Part shown: positions 11,334-22,177 of the stretch, piece after piece
Position numbering within the stretch: position 1 is the first letter of the stretch
Layout: each line of letters starts with the position of its first letter
Assembly (NCBI GenBank): GCA_002049455.2
Contig: KV919072.1
Coordinates: forward strand, 26,104-90,103
Direction: 5' to 3'
Source of the DNA: Porphyra umbilicalis
Taxonomy: Eukaryota > Rhodophyta > Bangiophyceae > Bangiales > Bangiaceae
DNA: 64,000 nucleotides
The notes under the pieces: model-generated
What the model was told of the DNA's origin: nothing
Database searches by the model: none
What the model saw: only the letters and a program-made list of their open reading frames with translations
Translations under genes and position numbers: made by a program

Positions 11334-13453
11334 GGGGGGGGGGGGGGGGGGGGGCGCCATGGTGGTGGTCCACGGCGTTGGGCGGCGACGGCTGTCTCGT
11401 TTGTTCTCTGTGTGTCCTGCATGGGTGCGCGCTGGCCGTGCGCGTGGCGGGGGCTTGGACACCCGTGCCGGCGCCCGACCGGCGCGGGGTCTGGGGTCGA
11501 GCGGCGCCACAGACGGCGGGGAGGGCCATGACGAGCCCCGCAAAGCGGCTGCACGTCGACCATGCTCAGGGGTACCAGGCGGTGGCGGGAGGTCGAGCCG
11601 CCGCACGCCGCCGGCGGCCGCCGCTGGGGTGGGGGCGGTAATGGCACGGCCGCCCCAGCAGCGGCGGCAGCGGCGGCGGCGGCGGGGGTGGTGGCCGCCG
11701 TGGTCAGCCCACCCGCAAGGCAGGGCCTCGAGGCTGGCACGTCGACGCCGCGGGGCGCAGGGCGGGCGGGTGGGTCGGCTCGCGGGCCGCGCGGTGGGCG
11801 CGCGGGTCGGCTCGCGGGCCGCGCGGCGGGCCGCGCGGACGCCAGCCCAGGCGCTTGTTTTTTTATTCCGCGGGCGTGGCCATCGCAGGGCGCCCAGCGA
11901 CGGCGCTGGGTGCCCACCCGCCGCTTGTGCCCGCCGTGGCAGAGGGGCCGTGCCCCTCGGGGGGGCGCCGGCAGACGGCGGCCAGTGGCGGCCACCCCCG
12001 TGGCGGCTACAGCTGCGCAGTGCACCTCGTTGCCCAAATCGCTCGTACAAAAACTTGCACGACCCCTCGTAAGCACCTGTACGAGGCGTGTTTTTTTTGG
12101 CAAAAACATGTTGAATCATGCATACGTTTGCATGACTGCATGTTTCAATGACTTCTTGGATGCACCAGAAGCCTCTTTGAGAGCCGCTTCCTATGGTCTT
12201 GAGCGACATGGTGAAAATGCGCATGTGCAAACGTACACATGTGCTCAACAAGTGCGTGCGAGCGCTCCTCTCCTTCCAACGAGGTGTGTTCGATTTTCTT
12301 GCACGCTTCATTAAGACACCGTGTTCGAGGGGTGCGTATCAAGTCGTGCGCGGGGTCTGGAGGTGCTGGGAAAGTACCTTTTAGCCACAGTTATCTGCCG
12401 ATCTGCCCGACTTCGTCACACTTACTTCCAGCCGCAGGAGCAACTGCTGCCCTTCCACAAACGGCGATCGGCAATGGCTGGGGAAATGCGATTTCCCATT
12501 CCACGAGGTCTTCGACGAGTGCCAAAGAACGGTGCATCCCGAGGGAAAAGAGGCTTCCCGTCGGCCACAAAGGGGGTTACGGCGCGATCCGCATCGATCC
12601 ACGGGTCCGCTTACTTCGCGTGGTTGCCCGGTCTTGGTCGCTGCCGGCGTTTGCCTGCCTGGCGCCGCCACATCCTCTCCGCTACACATCGGGCACACGC
12701 GCCCTCTATAACTGTGGCGCCTCCCCCATCCCTCTCCAGAGGTAGCCAAGCAGCTCTTTACGCCTCGTCCACCCGCAACAGCCCCGTCCGCAGCGGCTGC
12801 CACCGGCGGCTATCCCCCGGTTCGGCTGCCATGTCTGTGGCGTCGGAAGAGAGCCCCAACGTCTCGTCCCTTAGGCAGGACTCCGTCGGACCACAGCACC
12901 ATCTTCTGAACTGACTGCCCCCCCCTCCCCCCGCCGCTGCCCTCCCCCCCCTCCGGCTGCCTCCCCCCCACGCTGCCCACCCCTCCCCCACCGGCCCCAC
13001 CGGCGCCGCCAGCCCAGGGCAGAGCAGGAAAGGAGTGAGCCAGGGCTGCACCCTCGCTTGCGAGGCCACGTCCTATTTCCTCTATTCGTACGAGAGAGGG
13101 GTGCTTGCTTGCCCCCGCAGGAACAGCAGGCCGCGAGAGGGTGTCGGCTGCGGCGGCGGCCAGAGCGAGTAACGCCGGTAGAGAGGCGTCAGCCTGCGAA
13201 AACTGTGTGTCTCTTCCCACTCACCGCCCCGCAGTCGGCACAACCTTCCTCTGCTCGTGGGCTGCACGATGGTGTCCTTCTACGTATTTCTTGCCCTGCT
13301 CGGCACAGATTCGGTACTGAGCACCTCACCAGTTTAGTGTATCAAGTCGCACTTGTACGAACTTGAGAGGACTTCACAGAGCTCTTAATCACGCCCTAAT
13401 CTCGTCGGCACCACGCCACAACGAGTTTTTGGACGGGATACGAGCAAACACTC
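11334..13453. other. Intergenic region without a recognised gene
   Basis: A long G run (about 11334-11355) follows the upstream stop codon. Frames through 11400-12000 are low-complexity on both strands. From 12040 the composition becomes more AT-rich. A TATA-like CTATAA near 12704 precedes a short 27-codon frame (12831-12914, MSVASEESPN) that could be a first exon or nothing. A block at 12015-12048 is repeated in inverted orientation at 15046-15095. Confidence 0.4.
12015..12048 (+). repeat. Left arm of a 3-kb-spaced inverted repeat
   Basis: GCGCAGTGCACCTCGTTG followed directly by CCCAAATCGCTCGTA. Both blocks occur as exact reverse complements at 15078-15095 and 15046-15060, where about 17 extra bases separate them. 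The arms lie outside the 13454-14999 element. Confidence 0.7.
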
Positions 13454-14999
13454 CTAGTGTCTATTCTACCGCAAAATCGCATCAAATGATGCGAGGTCGA
13501 GCATCAAATGATGCGGTGCCGGAATCGCCGTTTTTGGGGCATCTGAGTGGGAAATCGAGCAATTTTGCACCTACGAATGCACGTTGATGCTTTTCTCGTT
13601 CGTACGATGAGCATGGGCTACGGCCGTGACGGTCTATCACAAAGAAGACACGTATAGCACTACCCCTGTATCAAAAGATGTTTGAAACAATGATCAGAAG
13701 GCCTCTGTAGAATGGGACAAACACCGTCCCCCCCCTCCCCAACCCCCCCAGAACATCCGAACTGGGCGATACATACGAGCCCCCTCTGCCGTCTGTGGGC
13801 ACCAAACCTCGCCAAATTGGACGAGGGGGCAAGAGTGGGGCGGCGCCTGTCGCAGGGGGCGGGCGGGCCGTGCGGTAGCGGCGGCGGAGGCGGCCGCAGG
13901 TGTGAAACCAGAGGGGTGGGAGGGGAGGGGGATGAGGCGGTCTGTTGGTTGAGGGGGGGGGTTGGGCGGCGAGGAGAAAGAAGAAAAAAGCAGCCATGGA
14001 CGTTCCTCTGCTTCAAGCGCACTCGCTCAAACCCACCGCCGCCGCACGCCACATGCTCCGCCTGCCTGCCTGCCTGTCGCCTACACCCCTCGCAGCGTGA
14101 CCAAAGCCCCCGCTGCGACCGCCACGCCACGCCCCGCGCCACCTCGTCTCGCCACGCCCCGCCCCGCCCCACCCGCTGCTCCTCGGCGGCGGGAAGTCCC
14201 CCAAAAGTTGCTTCCCTCAACCTCACCCAACGCCCCCCCCCCCGGGGACTGCCACCAATTCCATGCTGTCGGTGCACACGCAGACACGGGGCAGCCCGGC
14301 TGGTGTTTTCGCAGCACCAACGCGCTGAGCGTCTCGCGGGTGACCAGCTGGTAGTACTTGTCGGTCCTGAGGAAACAAGAGGGAATTTCTGCGTTGGGGG
14401 AGGGGGGGGGGGGGTCGGGGGAGAAAAGGGAGGGGGGGGGGGCAGGCACGCAGGGGACGTGAGGCGCCGCGGTGGCGCAGTGGGGTGGCGGTGCGGGGTG
14501 ACTAGGTCACCAAGTACATTGATGAAGGGGCAGAGACGTACAAGAGGCGCGAAAAAAGACTGGGGGGGGCACGGACGTGGGGAAAGGGGCGCGCGGGAAA
14601 CAGGGAGGCGGGGAGTGAGGTGACAAAAAGCGGTGGGGGGGGCGGGGGGGCCGCGCAACTGCGCCCCCACAAGCCCAGAGAGCTGGGAGCATGCCACCAC
14701 CCTCCAGGAAGGCCGCTGGGGGCCTGCGCGTGGCGTGGTCGACCATAGCGCCGGTTCTGTGAGCGCCCGTTGCAAGGTGAGAATGCGCTACGAATGTGCA
14801 GATACTCGCGCCAAGACCCTACTTGTTCTCGAGCTAGCATGCCCCCGAGTTCCCCCAAGACTAAAGAGACGCTGCTGAGTCCGTTTCTGTTGTCAGAAAG
14901 AGCACCAGAGGCCAAGAAGAACAAGATAAACGGTGTAAAAAAACCGCATCATTTGATGCGAATCGCATCAAATGATGCGGTCAGTAGAATAGACACTAG
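13454..14999. mobile_element. Non-autonomous DNA element with CTAGTGTCTATT ends and CGCATCA palindromes
   Basis: The left end reads CTAGTGTCTATTCTAC and the right end is its reverse complement (…GTAGAATAGACACTAG). Just inside each end are two copies of a 16-base near-palindrome, CGCATCAAATGATGCG: 13478-13493 and 13501-13515 on the left, 14945-14960 and 14964-14979 on the right. The interior (1.5 kb) is C- and G-rich and encodes no transposase that I can see. The terminal 12 bases match the ends of the decayed piggyBac at 35189-38030, so the two are probably members of one superfamily. I saw no clear target-site duplication. Confidence 0.7.
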
Positions 15000-15045
15000 T
15001 AGCGTGCGAGCAGGAGCCCGTTTTCAACGAGCGTTTACGAGCGAT

Positions 15046-15095
15046 TTGGGGGAAAAACGGGCTCGTGGTGGATCCAGCAACGAGGTGCACTGCGC
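15046..15095 (-). repeat. Right arm of a 3-kb-spaced inverted repeat
   Basis: Reverse complement of the two blocks at 12015-12048 (18 and 15 exact bases), here separated by an extra stretch containing GGGCTCGTGGTGGATC. The sequence is not low-complexity, so 18 identical bases by chance are unlikely. It lies between the CTAGTGTCTATT-ended element and the Nudix gene. Confidence 0.7.
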
Positions 15096-15449
15096 TGTTG
15101 CCCATCCCGCCGTCCCGCCGCCCGTGGTGCTGCAAGATTCCGCCTTGGATTCACCCCATTTTCGAGCGCTCGCTGGATTCCCCCCCTTCAGACAGTGGGC
15201 GGAAGGGGGATAGGGGGCCTTGTTGCTCTAAATACCCCGACATCGACCGATTTTTTGGGCGAACTTCGCGTGTGGTTGCATGCGCTTGCGCACACGCCCG
15301 TGGGACTCGTGGGCATATCCGTGTCGCCTGCCCGCGTGGCAGGCGGGCCAACTGCCGCACGGCCGTACGGCAGCCCGGTGCCACCCCCGACGCCCCCCCC
15401 CCCCGCACCGTACCGCATACGGCTGCTGTCGCCATCACTGTCGGCTGCC

Positions 15450-16595
15450 ATGGGCCGCAAGGTGGTACGTTTTGGCTTCCATCAGTGCGTCGGCTCCAGT
15501 CGGAGCAGAGCCGTGGTGTTTTTTCCTGCCGTTTGACACCCGTCCCTGGCCTGCTGGCGGCTCTGTCCGCAATATGGTACGGCAACGGCTGCTCACGCGC
15601 TTGGCCTGCCCTCCCTCCCCTTGCCCCTTGTTTCCCCGTCCATTCTGCTTCGACCTCTGCACGTCTCTGTGACCCCCACCCGCCCCGCCAACCACCCCAC
15701 CGACAGGCTGGCTGCGTGCCCGTCCTCATTGACGCGGCGACGGCCACCCCCACCGTGCTCCTCGTGCAGTCCCGGTGGTCCCCCGCCATTTGGCTGTTCC
15801 CCAAGGGCGGCGTCGATGGCGGGGAGAGCGCCAAAGAGGCGGCCGTGCGCGAGACGCTGGAGGAGGCGGGCGTGGCGGGGGCGGTGTGGGGGAGCAAGCT
15901 CGGCGTGTGGGAGTTTGCGTCGACCGGCCAAAAGCAGAAGATGTGGTTGTTTCGCGTGACGGACGTGCACGACAAGAGCTCTAAGAAGTGGAAGGAGGTG
16001 CGTTGGTGTGAGGGTGTCGGGGGGGTGCAGTGGGCTGTTGGGGGGGGGGGGGTCTCGTTGGCTCTTTCGGGCGTGGGGTGGTGGGTGACTGGGCGAGTGC
16101 AGAACACGGTCTCCCGTTTGGGACATGGCATCTGACACTCGGCATTTCTTGCTCTGCTTTTCACCTCCTCCTTTGTGGTGTGGTTGGGGTGCTGCAGCGG
16201 AACAAGCGTGCTCGGCAATTCCTCTCCTTTCCCGACGCACGCGCCCTCATGATGAACGTCGACCCAGCGTACGCTCACCCCTTCCGCGTCTCCGTTTTCC
16301 CTTTGCTCGCGATGCGTTTCCCGCCACTTGGCTGGACGTTGCCACTGACATGGTCCCCTGTGAATGACCCTGCGTTTGTTCTTGGCCGCTGCTCTGCTGC
16401 TGTCGGCCGCCCCGTAGGGAGAGGAGAATGGAGCTCGTGGAAATCCTCGACGCTGCCGAGAAGCGGCTCGCCAAAGTGCAGGCCAAGGCCGCCGCCAAGG
16501 CCGCCGCCAAGGCCGCCGACGCGACCGCCACGGCATCGGCGGGCACCTCGTCGGTCGAGACGGGAGATAGTGAGGAGAGCGACGGCAGTGACTGA
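15450..16595 (+). CDS. Nudix hydrolase, diphosphoinositol polyphosphate phosphohydrolase type
   Basis: Four exons give 184 residues: 15450-15464, 15707-15997, 16198-16268 and 16418-16595. The introns begin GTACGT, GTGCGT and GTACGC, end CAG, CAG and TAG, and all phases agree. The join gives MGRKV|AGCVPVLIDA, matching the R-x-V-A-G-C-I-P start typical of plant and fungal DIPP-like Nudix enzymes. The complete Nudix box is in exon 2: GGVDGG-E-SAKEAAV-RE-TL-EE-AGV, preceded by LFPK as in DIPP enzymes. This family cleaves the terminal phosphate of diphosphoinositol polyphosphates and of diadenosine polyphosphates, in cytosol or nucleus. Exon 3 supplies the usual C-terminal FLSFPDARALM stretch. Exon 4 adds a Lys/Ala-rich helix and an acidic tail ending EESDGSD. 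Substrate is inferred from family, not shown. The gene is convergent with the ClpS-like gene. Confidence 0.85.
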
Positions 16596-17140
16596 GCGGA
16601 CTGCCCCTGGTCGGGCGAGGCGTCGGCGCCCGAGGCAGCGGCTCTTGATTTCTCTTGTTTCTTCTCTACCCCTTGCAGTGACGCTGGTTCCCTGGACGCG
16701 CTCCAAACGTTGGTGGGTTCTTGTCTGCCGCCTCGTCTTGGAGTGTTTGCGGGACTGTCTGGAGTTTGATTTTCTTGTGCCAATGTACACACACCCTATA
16801 AAAAACGCAAGCAAACAGACGGTAGCCCCATGGACGCGCGCGGTGCGCCGCCCAACCAGCCGTCGACACCGCCGCGTCCTCGTCCGCAACCGCGCGTCGG
16901 GGTTGGCAACGACGTTGCGCGGGTGGCGCGCGCCGACCACACACCCACGATACGCACGCCGACGACTGCACGGCGCGCGCAGCAACACGCCCCGGCATCC
17001 CAGCCACAACCCCGAGCCCCCTTCTCTCGCAACGCCGATCACCCCACGACAACCGCCGCCCGGCGCAGCGCACCCCCGCGTGCATCCCCCCACCCCTCCC
17101 CCCCCCCCCCCCCCCCCCCCCGGACCCCCCCACCCCCCCC
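16596..17140. other. Intergenic region between convergent genes
   Basis: Nothing recognisable as a gene. It contains the shared 3' flank of the Nudix and ClpS-like genes, with a long C run at about 17098-17120. Confidence 0.5.
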
Positions 17141-17754
17141 TCACTCATCCGCCTCGAGCGTCACCCAAATCTCCTGCCGCTTCAATTGTTCCGCGTAAAA
17201 CTCGGCGTGCTCCTCAATGACGACGCACACGAGCGCGGCGCCCGACGCTTGGGCTTCCGCAAAGACGCGGCTCGCCTCCTTCTTGGCCAACTGCACGACC
17301 TTTTGCAGCTGCGTCGTGACGTGGCCCTCCTCGTACTCCTCGTCGCCGAGGAGGATCACCTTCCACAGGGGGATCTCGTCGGCCTCCGTTTTGCGCGTCG
17401 GCCGCGCCTTGGCAGACCCGCCCTTGGCGTCGGCTTCGGGCTCGGCGGGGGCGGCCTCGCGGAGCTTCCCCGCGTCTTTTTTGATGGACGTCTTGGGGCG
17501 GCCGACCTTGACGCCGGGCGCGAGCGCCGTCGTCGGCGGCGCCTCGGCGGTGGCGGCGGGGGGGGGGTGGCCACATGGTGCGCCGTGGTGGTAGAGGTCG
17601 AGGGGGGGAAGACAGTGGAGGCGCCGCCCACGCGGGCGGGCCGGGCGGCGGCGGCAGCCGGCCGCCGCCGCCCCGACGCGGCGTGCAGGGCGCGCCCAGA
17701 CGCGGCGCGGACGCCGACCGGCGTGGCCGGCGCAAAGGCGGGGAGCGACGCCAT
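17141..17754 (-). CDS. ClpS-like N-degron adaptor, probably plastid-targeted
   Basis: Starts at ATG 17754 (MASLPAFAPATPVGVRAASG), about 60 residues rich in Ser, Ala and Arg that resemble a plastid transit peptide. The frame must change by one base in a run of ten G at 17558-17567 (poly-Pro in the protein) to continue as PAATAEAPPTTALAPGVKVG. The last 77 residues are a ClpS core: IPLWKVILLGDEEYEEGHV, then QLAKKEASRVFAEAQASGAA, then VVIEEHAEFYAEQL, ending TLEADE and TGA at 17141. ClpS presents substrates bearing destabilising N-terminal residues to the ClpC/ClpP protease. The usual Asn-Asp-Asp turn reads Gly-Asp-Glu, and the pocket histidine of the A-x-H segment appears to be Gln (EAQASG), so substrate recognition may differ. 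It sits about 490 bases downstream of the repeat-protein gene on the same strand. Confidence 0.7.
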
Positions 17755-18243
17755 AGTGGTGAAGCTGCTGGTGGTGGACGCAGGAGTGCAACGGTGGCGG
17801 TGTGGGGTGGCAGACGACGGCGGCGGCGGGCGGGCAGGCGAGGGCGGCGGAGGCGATGGCCGCGGTTCTGGTGGGCGTGGAGCTGCGGCGGCACGCGGCT
17901 GTGAGATTGCAAAGTTGACCGCGGGGTCGCCGTGTTGGAGGAGTGGGGTCAAATACGTACTGCACCCGGCTTGCCACAGACCAAAGGATGCAGAGAAATA
18001 ACGAATATATTTGTGAAAAATTCTTATGGCACAGGGCCGTTCCAACAAGGCGGTGAAAAAAAACAGACAAACCCCAGACTCCATACGATGCAGACGCGGG
18101 GTCGGCCCCTGCGGGGGACCGCCACTCCCAGTCGCGGGCGCGCACGCGCGCCCCGCAACAAAACTCGCAACGCAAAAACACACATGTGCCCAGACGGGAG
18201 GCCGGGCCTCTACAATTGCCCGCGTGCACCCGCACCCCCCCCT

Positions 18244-20502
18244 CTAGCGGGAGAGCACCTTGGCGGCCTGCTCCTCGAGCGGCGCCGCCGCGTCCGCCGC
18301 CGGGTAGAGGAGGTCCGACATGTGCGGCGCCACCTCCATCGACGCCTTGCCCGTGGCCGCCCGCTCCGCGCGGCCGGCCAGCACGTTGGCCGACGCCTCG
18401 AGCGGGGACGCGCCCGGCGCCGGGCGGAGGAGGTCCCCCAACCACGCGGGCAGGGCGGTGCGCGGCGCGCCCGCCGCGGCGCGCGACCGCCGGTCCGCCG
18501 TCTCGGCCGACGGTGGGCGGCGCGGGGCGGCCAGGCCCGGCGACGCCAGCCGCGACGCGACCGCCTCGAGCGGTGAGTCGGCGGCCGGCGCGTGGAGGAG
18601 GGCGTCCACCTGCACGGGCACCTCTGTGGCCGCCATCCCCGTCGGCGACAGCCGCGCGCGCGACTCCAACACCCGCGCCGCCGACTCGAGGGGCGTGTCG
18701 GCGGCGGGCGGGTTGAGGAGGGCCTCGACGCGCTCGGGCGCCTCGGCGGCCACGAGCCCCGTCGGCGACACGGCGGCGCGGACCATAAGCAGGTTGGCCG
18801 CCGCTTCGAGCGGCGTCGCCGCCGCCGGGGGGTGGAGGAGGGCAACCACCTCGCGCGCCTTGGTCGTGGTCACTGGCGGCAGGGGCGCGCGCGCCGTACC
18901 GGCCTCGGCCACCCGCGGCGGCGGGTCGCGCGCGGCCAGCCGACGGGCGACGGCCTCGAGGGGCGTGTCGGCAGCGGGCGGGTGGAGGAGCGACGCCATG
19001 TGCGGCGGCACCTCCATCGACGCCTTGCCCGTCGACGAGAGGCGCGCGCGGGACTCCAACACCCGCGCCGCCGCCTCGAGCGGCGTGTCGGGGGTGGGCG
19101 GGTGGAGGAGCGCGCGCATGGACGTGGGCGGCTCGGTGTGGGCCTTGCCGTTGGGGGACATGGCCGCCCGCCCGGCGAGCGCAGCGGCCGCCGCCTCGAC
19201 GGGCGACGCGGGCGTCGGCGGGCGCAGGAGCGCCGCCACCGCCTCGGGCGCCTCGGCAAACGCGCGGCCGGTCGGCGAGAGGGCGGCGCGGGCCTCGAGC
19301 ACCGTCGCCGCCGCTTCGAGCGGCGTCGCCGCGGGCGTCGGGTCGCGCGCGTGCGCGAGCCACGAGGCGGCACCGACGGCCGCCGCCGCCGGCGCCGCGT
19401 CGGCCTCGGCGGGGGGGCCCCGCGACCGCGGGGTGCGTCGGCGGCAGCGAGCCGCGCGGCGACCGCCTCGAGTGGCGTATCCGCGACGGGCGGGTGGAGG
19501 AGCGCCGCCATGGGCGGCGGCGCCTCGGTCGCCGCCTTGCCCGACGGCGACAGCGCGGCGTGGAGGGCGAGGACCTTAGCCGCCGCTTCCAGCGGCGACG
19601 CGCCCGGCGCCGCCGTCAGGAGCGTCGCCACGGGCGTCGGCGGCACGCCCATCGACGCCTTGCCCGACGGGTCCATGGCCGCGCGGCCGGCGAGGGTGTT
19701 GGCCGACGCTTCCAGTGGCGTGTCGGCCGCGGCGGGGTGGAGCAACTCTGCCACCGTGTAGCCCGTGGGCGTCGTCGCCGCCACGACCGTGCGCGCCGCG
19801 CGGAGGGCGCCCCGATCCGCCGCCGCCGCCGCCGAGGCGGGCATGGCGGGGGCGTGCGCCAGCCGCTCCGCCACCGCCTCGAGGGGCGTATCCGCCGCCG
19901 GCGGGTGGAGCAGCTCCGCCACCGTCGGGCGGGCGCCGCCGCCGGCGCCGCCCCGCACCGACGCGGGCGTTACCGACGGCGCCGCGTCGGCGGCAGCGGC
20001 CAGCCGCGCCGCCGCGCGCTCCAACGGCGACTCCGCGTCTGGCCGCGGCCCCGCCGGCGGGCGGGGCCCCGGCTTGGTCATGGCCGCCGCCACGTCCGCG
20101 CGCACCGCGGGGGTGGCGGCGAGGCGCGCGGCGACCGCCTCGAGGGGCGACGCCGCGGGCGGCGGCGACAAGAGGCGCTCGAGCATCGCGCGGCGCGGGT
20201 CGGCGCGGCGCGCCGGCGCGCGCGCCGGCGCCGCCGTCGGCGCCACCGTCGGCGCCGTCGGCGCCGTCGGCGCCGCCGGCGCGGCGCGCGTCAGCACCGT
20301 CCCATCAACCGCCGTTGATGCGCCCGCCGAGGCGTTGACGCGGCCCGGCGGCGCCTTGCGGGTGGCGGTGGCGGCCGCCGCCGAGGCGGGGGTAAAGGCC
20401 GAGGGGGGGGGGCGGTGGGGGGGGGGCGCCGGGCAGGCGGGGGGCGGCCCCGAGGGGCCCCACAAACGCCGCCGTGGCCGACGAGGAGGTGGACGGCGCC
20501 AT
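18244..20502 (-). CDS. Protein of about 15 tandem 40-residue PLEAAA/LSPTGKA repeats
   Basis: Probable start ATG 20502 (MAPSTSSSATAAFVGPLGAA), a Ser/Ala/Pro N-terminus that could be a targeting peptide; end TAG at 18244. Two frame changes are needed, both in homopolymers: the C/G runs around 20405-20426 and the run of seven at about 19417-19423. From residue about 110 the protein is tandem repeats with the pattern PLEAAARVLA, then RA-x-LSPTGKA, then EVPP and ALLHPPAADT. This corresponds to a DNA period of about 120 bases. Some units carry inserts, for example one with VTTTKAREVV. The C-terminus is PLEEQAAKVLSR. The Leu/Ala pattern suggests a helix plus an exposed Pro/Gly loop per unit (inference). 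I do not recognise this repeat in any family I know. Order and phase of repeats are kept across both frame breaks, which supports one real gene. Confidence 0.65.
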
Positions 20503-22177
20503 GACGGCCGGATCGGGGGGAAATGCAACCAAGGGGGGGGAGGGGGGGGGGGGGGGAGGTGGGGGGGGGAAGAGATGCAAACAGACGACGACGACGAGGA
20601 TGACGACGACGGTCGAGCGCCTTGTCGCCGGGGGAGTCACAAGTGCACGCGCAGATATGGTGCGGCGGGGAAGGGAAGGCCGTCGTCACAAGCAATGGTG
20701 GGGATGTGGAGGTGGGCGCCGCTTGTGGCTGGGACAGGCCGGCGGCCACGCTGATGTGCACACCCCGGGCCTGGCGTGCAGGCCCCCCAGCGGCAGCGGG
20801 CTGCCGCTGCGCTGCAGGACGCCCCCCTGGGAGCCCCCGACGCCGCCTCCACAAGCCGCCAGACGCAGCCTGGCCGCCGCGGGCAGCGTCCACGAGGTGC
20901 CGGGGCGGCGCCTTGCAGCCGAAGCGTCGCCCACGTGCGTGTGCGGCTGGGAAGCGGCGCCGCGGGGTGCACGCCGACCACCCGCGCCCCGCGCGGGACA
21001 CTGGCGCCGCCGGCTCCCGCCTGCGGGCGTCGACCAGCGGTCACGCCGCGCATTGTCTGCGGGCCCCGCCCGCCGCGGATCCGAGGCGCGCCAGCTGTCC
21101 TTGGCGCCCGCCGACCACCTGGTCTATGAGCAGGCGGTCCACAGCCAATCAATGGCCACAATGCGGCGGACGTTTGGGGTGGTCGAACGGCGGCGGCTGC
21201 CCGCCACAGAGGCCGGACGAGCACTTTCCAGATTCGAGGCGGGGCATATCTCGTCGCGTCGTCGTGCTCGCTCAGCCACAGCTGAGCGGCTCCGAGTCGG
21301 CACGGGCTTGACGCCTAGCGGCGGTCTTGCCCCGCGCCCCGCCGTCGCCCGCGCCGGGGGCACAGGGACCCCGGACGCCGGGCGTCTCGCGGCCGGGGCG
21401 CGTCAAGCGCACGCCCGCGGTGGGGGGGTTGGGGTCGGGTCGGCCGACGCGGAACGCGCGGCCGCGCGCGCGCGGCCGCGTCTCGACCACCCCCACCTTC
21501 CAGCGGGCCCGTGGGAGCGCCCGCCAAGATTTCGGCCGCGCCCGCCTTGGCGGCGGCCGGGGACCACCCACCCGGGCGGTCGGGCGCGGGGCGGCAGGCA
21601 CCCGTTCCACGCCGCCGCCGTCCCGCGGGGTAGGGCGACGGCGTGCTGTCCACAAGCTGCTCGTGGCGGATGGTCTCCGCTGGCACAAGCGTGGCGCCGG
21701 CGTAGGCAAGGGAACCCCAGCGCCGTCGTCGCTGCGCACGGGCGCCGGTGACGGCTGTGTCGGCTGCGCCGACAATGTGGTTCCGTGACCGTCAGCGTGG
21801 TCTGCTGGAGCTCTCGACGGGACCACCGCCTCACGCAAACCAGCAAGCGGCACGGCTAAGACAACCCGCGACCAACCTGCTGCAATGGCTGGGCGCATTG
21901 TGGGCCTACACCGTGAGAAGCAGCAGCCGTTCAGTAGCTCTACGCGGATATCACAGCGCTACACAATGCCAAAGAGCGTCGCACAGCCGCAAGTAGAAAA
22001 AAAAATACGTCTGACGTTATTTCGCGTAGGAAACGTTGTCGGCCAAAGCTCAGCCTTGCTCCACAAGACGTCAAGAAGTCTGCTTTGTTCTCTACGACTT
22101 TGTGTTCCAAACGATGCCCGCGCCAGGTCTACGTGTGCGGCGAACGAGACAACGTTGTGACGGACTGTCGTCTTGTA
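20503..22177. other. Intergenic region without a recognised gene
   Basis: Low-complexity G tracts at 20520-20575 lie just upstream of the repeat-protein start. Open frames between 20600 and 21850 exist on all strands but show no motif. The GC content falls after about 21880, towards the MITE. Confidence 0.4.

Noticed and set aside
9110-12109. 999-codon minus-strand open frame
   Set aside because: It is antisense to the tail-anchored protein gene, is Arg/Pro/Ala low-complexity and exists because GC-rich DNA lacks stop codons.
13660-14775. 371-codon minus-strand frame inside the CTAGTGTCTATT element
   Set aside because: Pro/Ser low-complexity sequence with no transposase motif and poor start context; probably not a gene.
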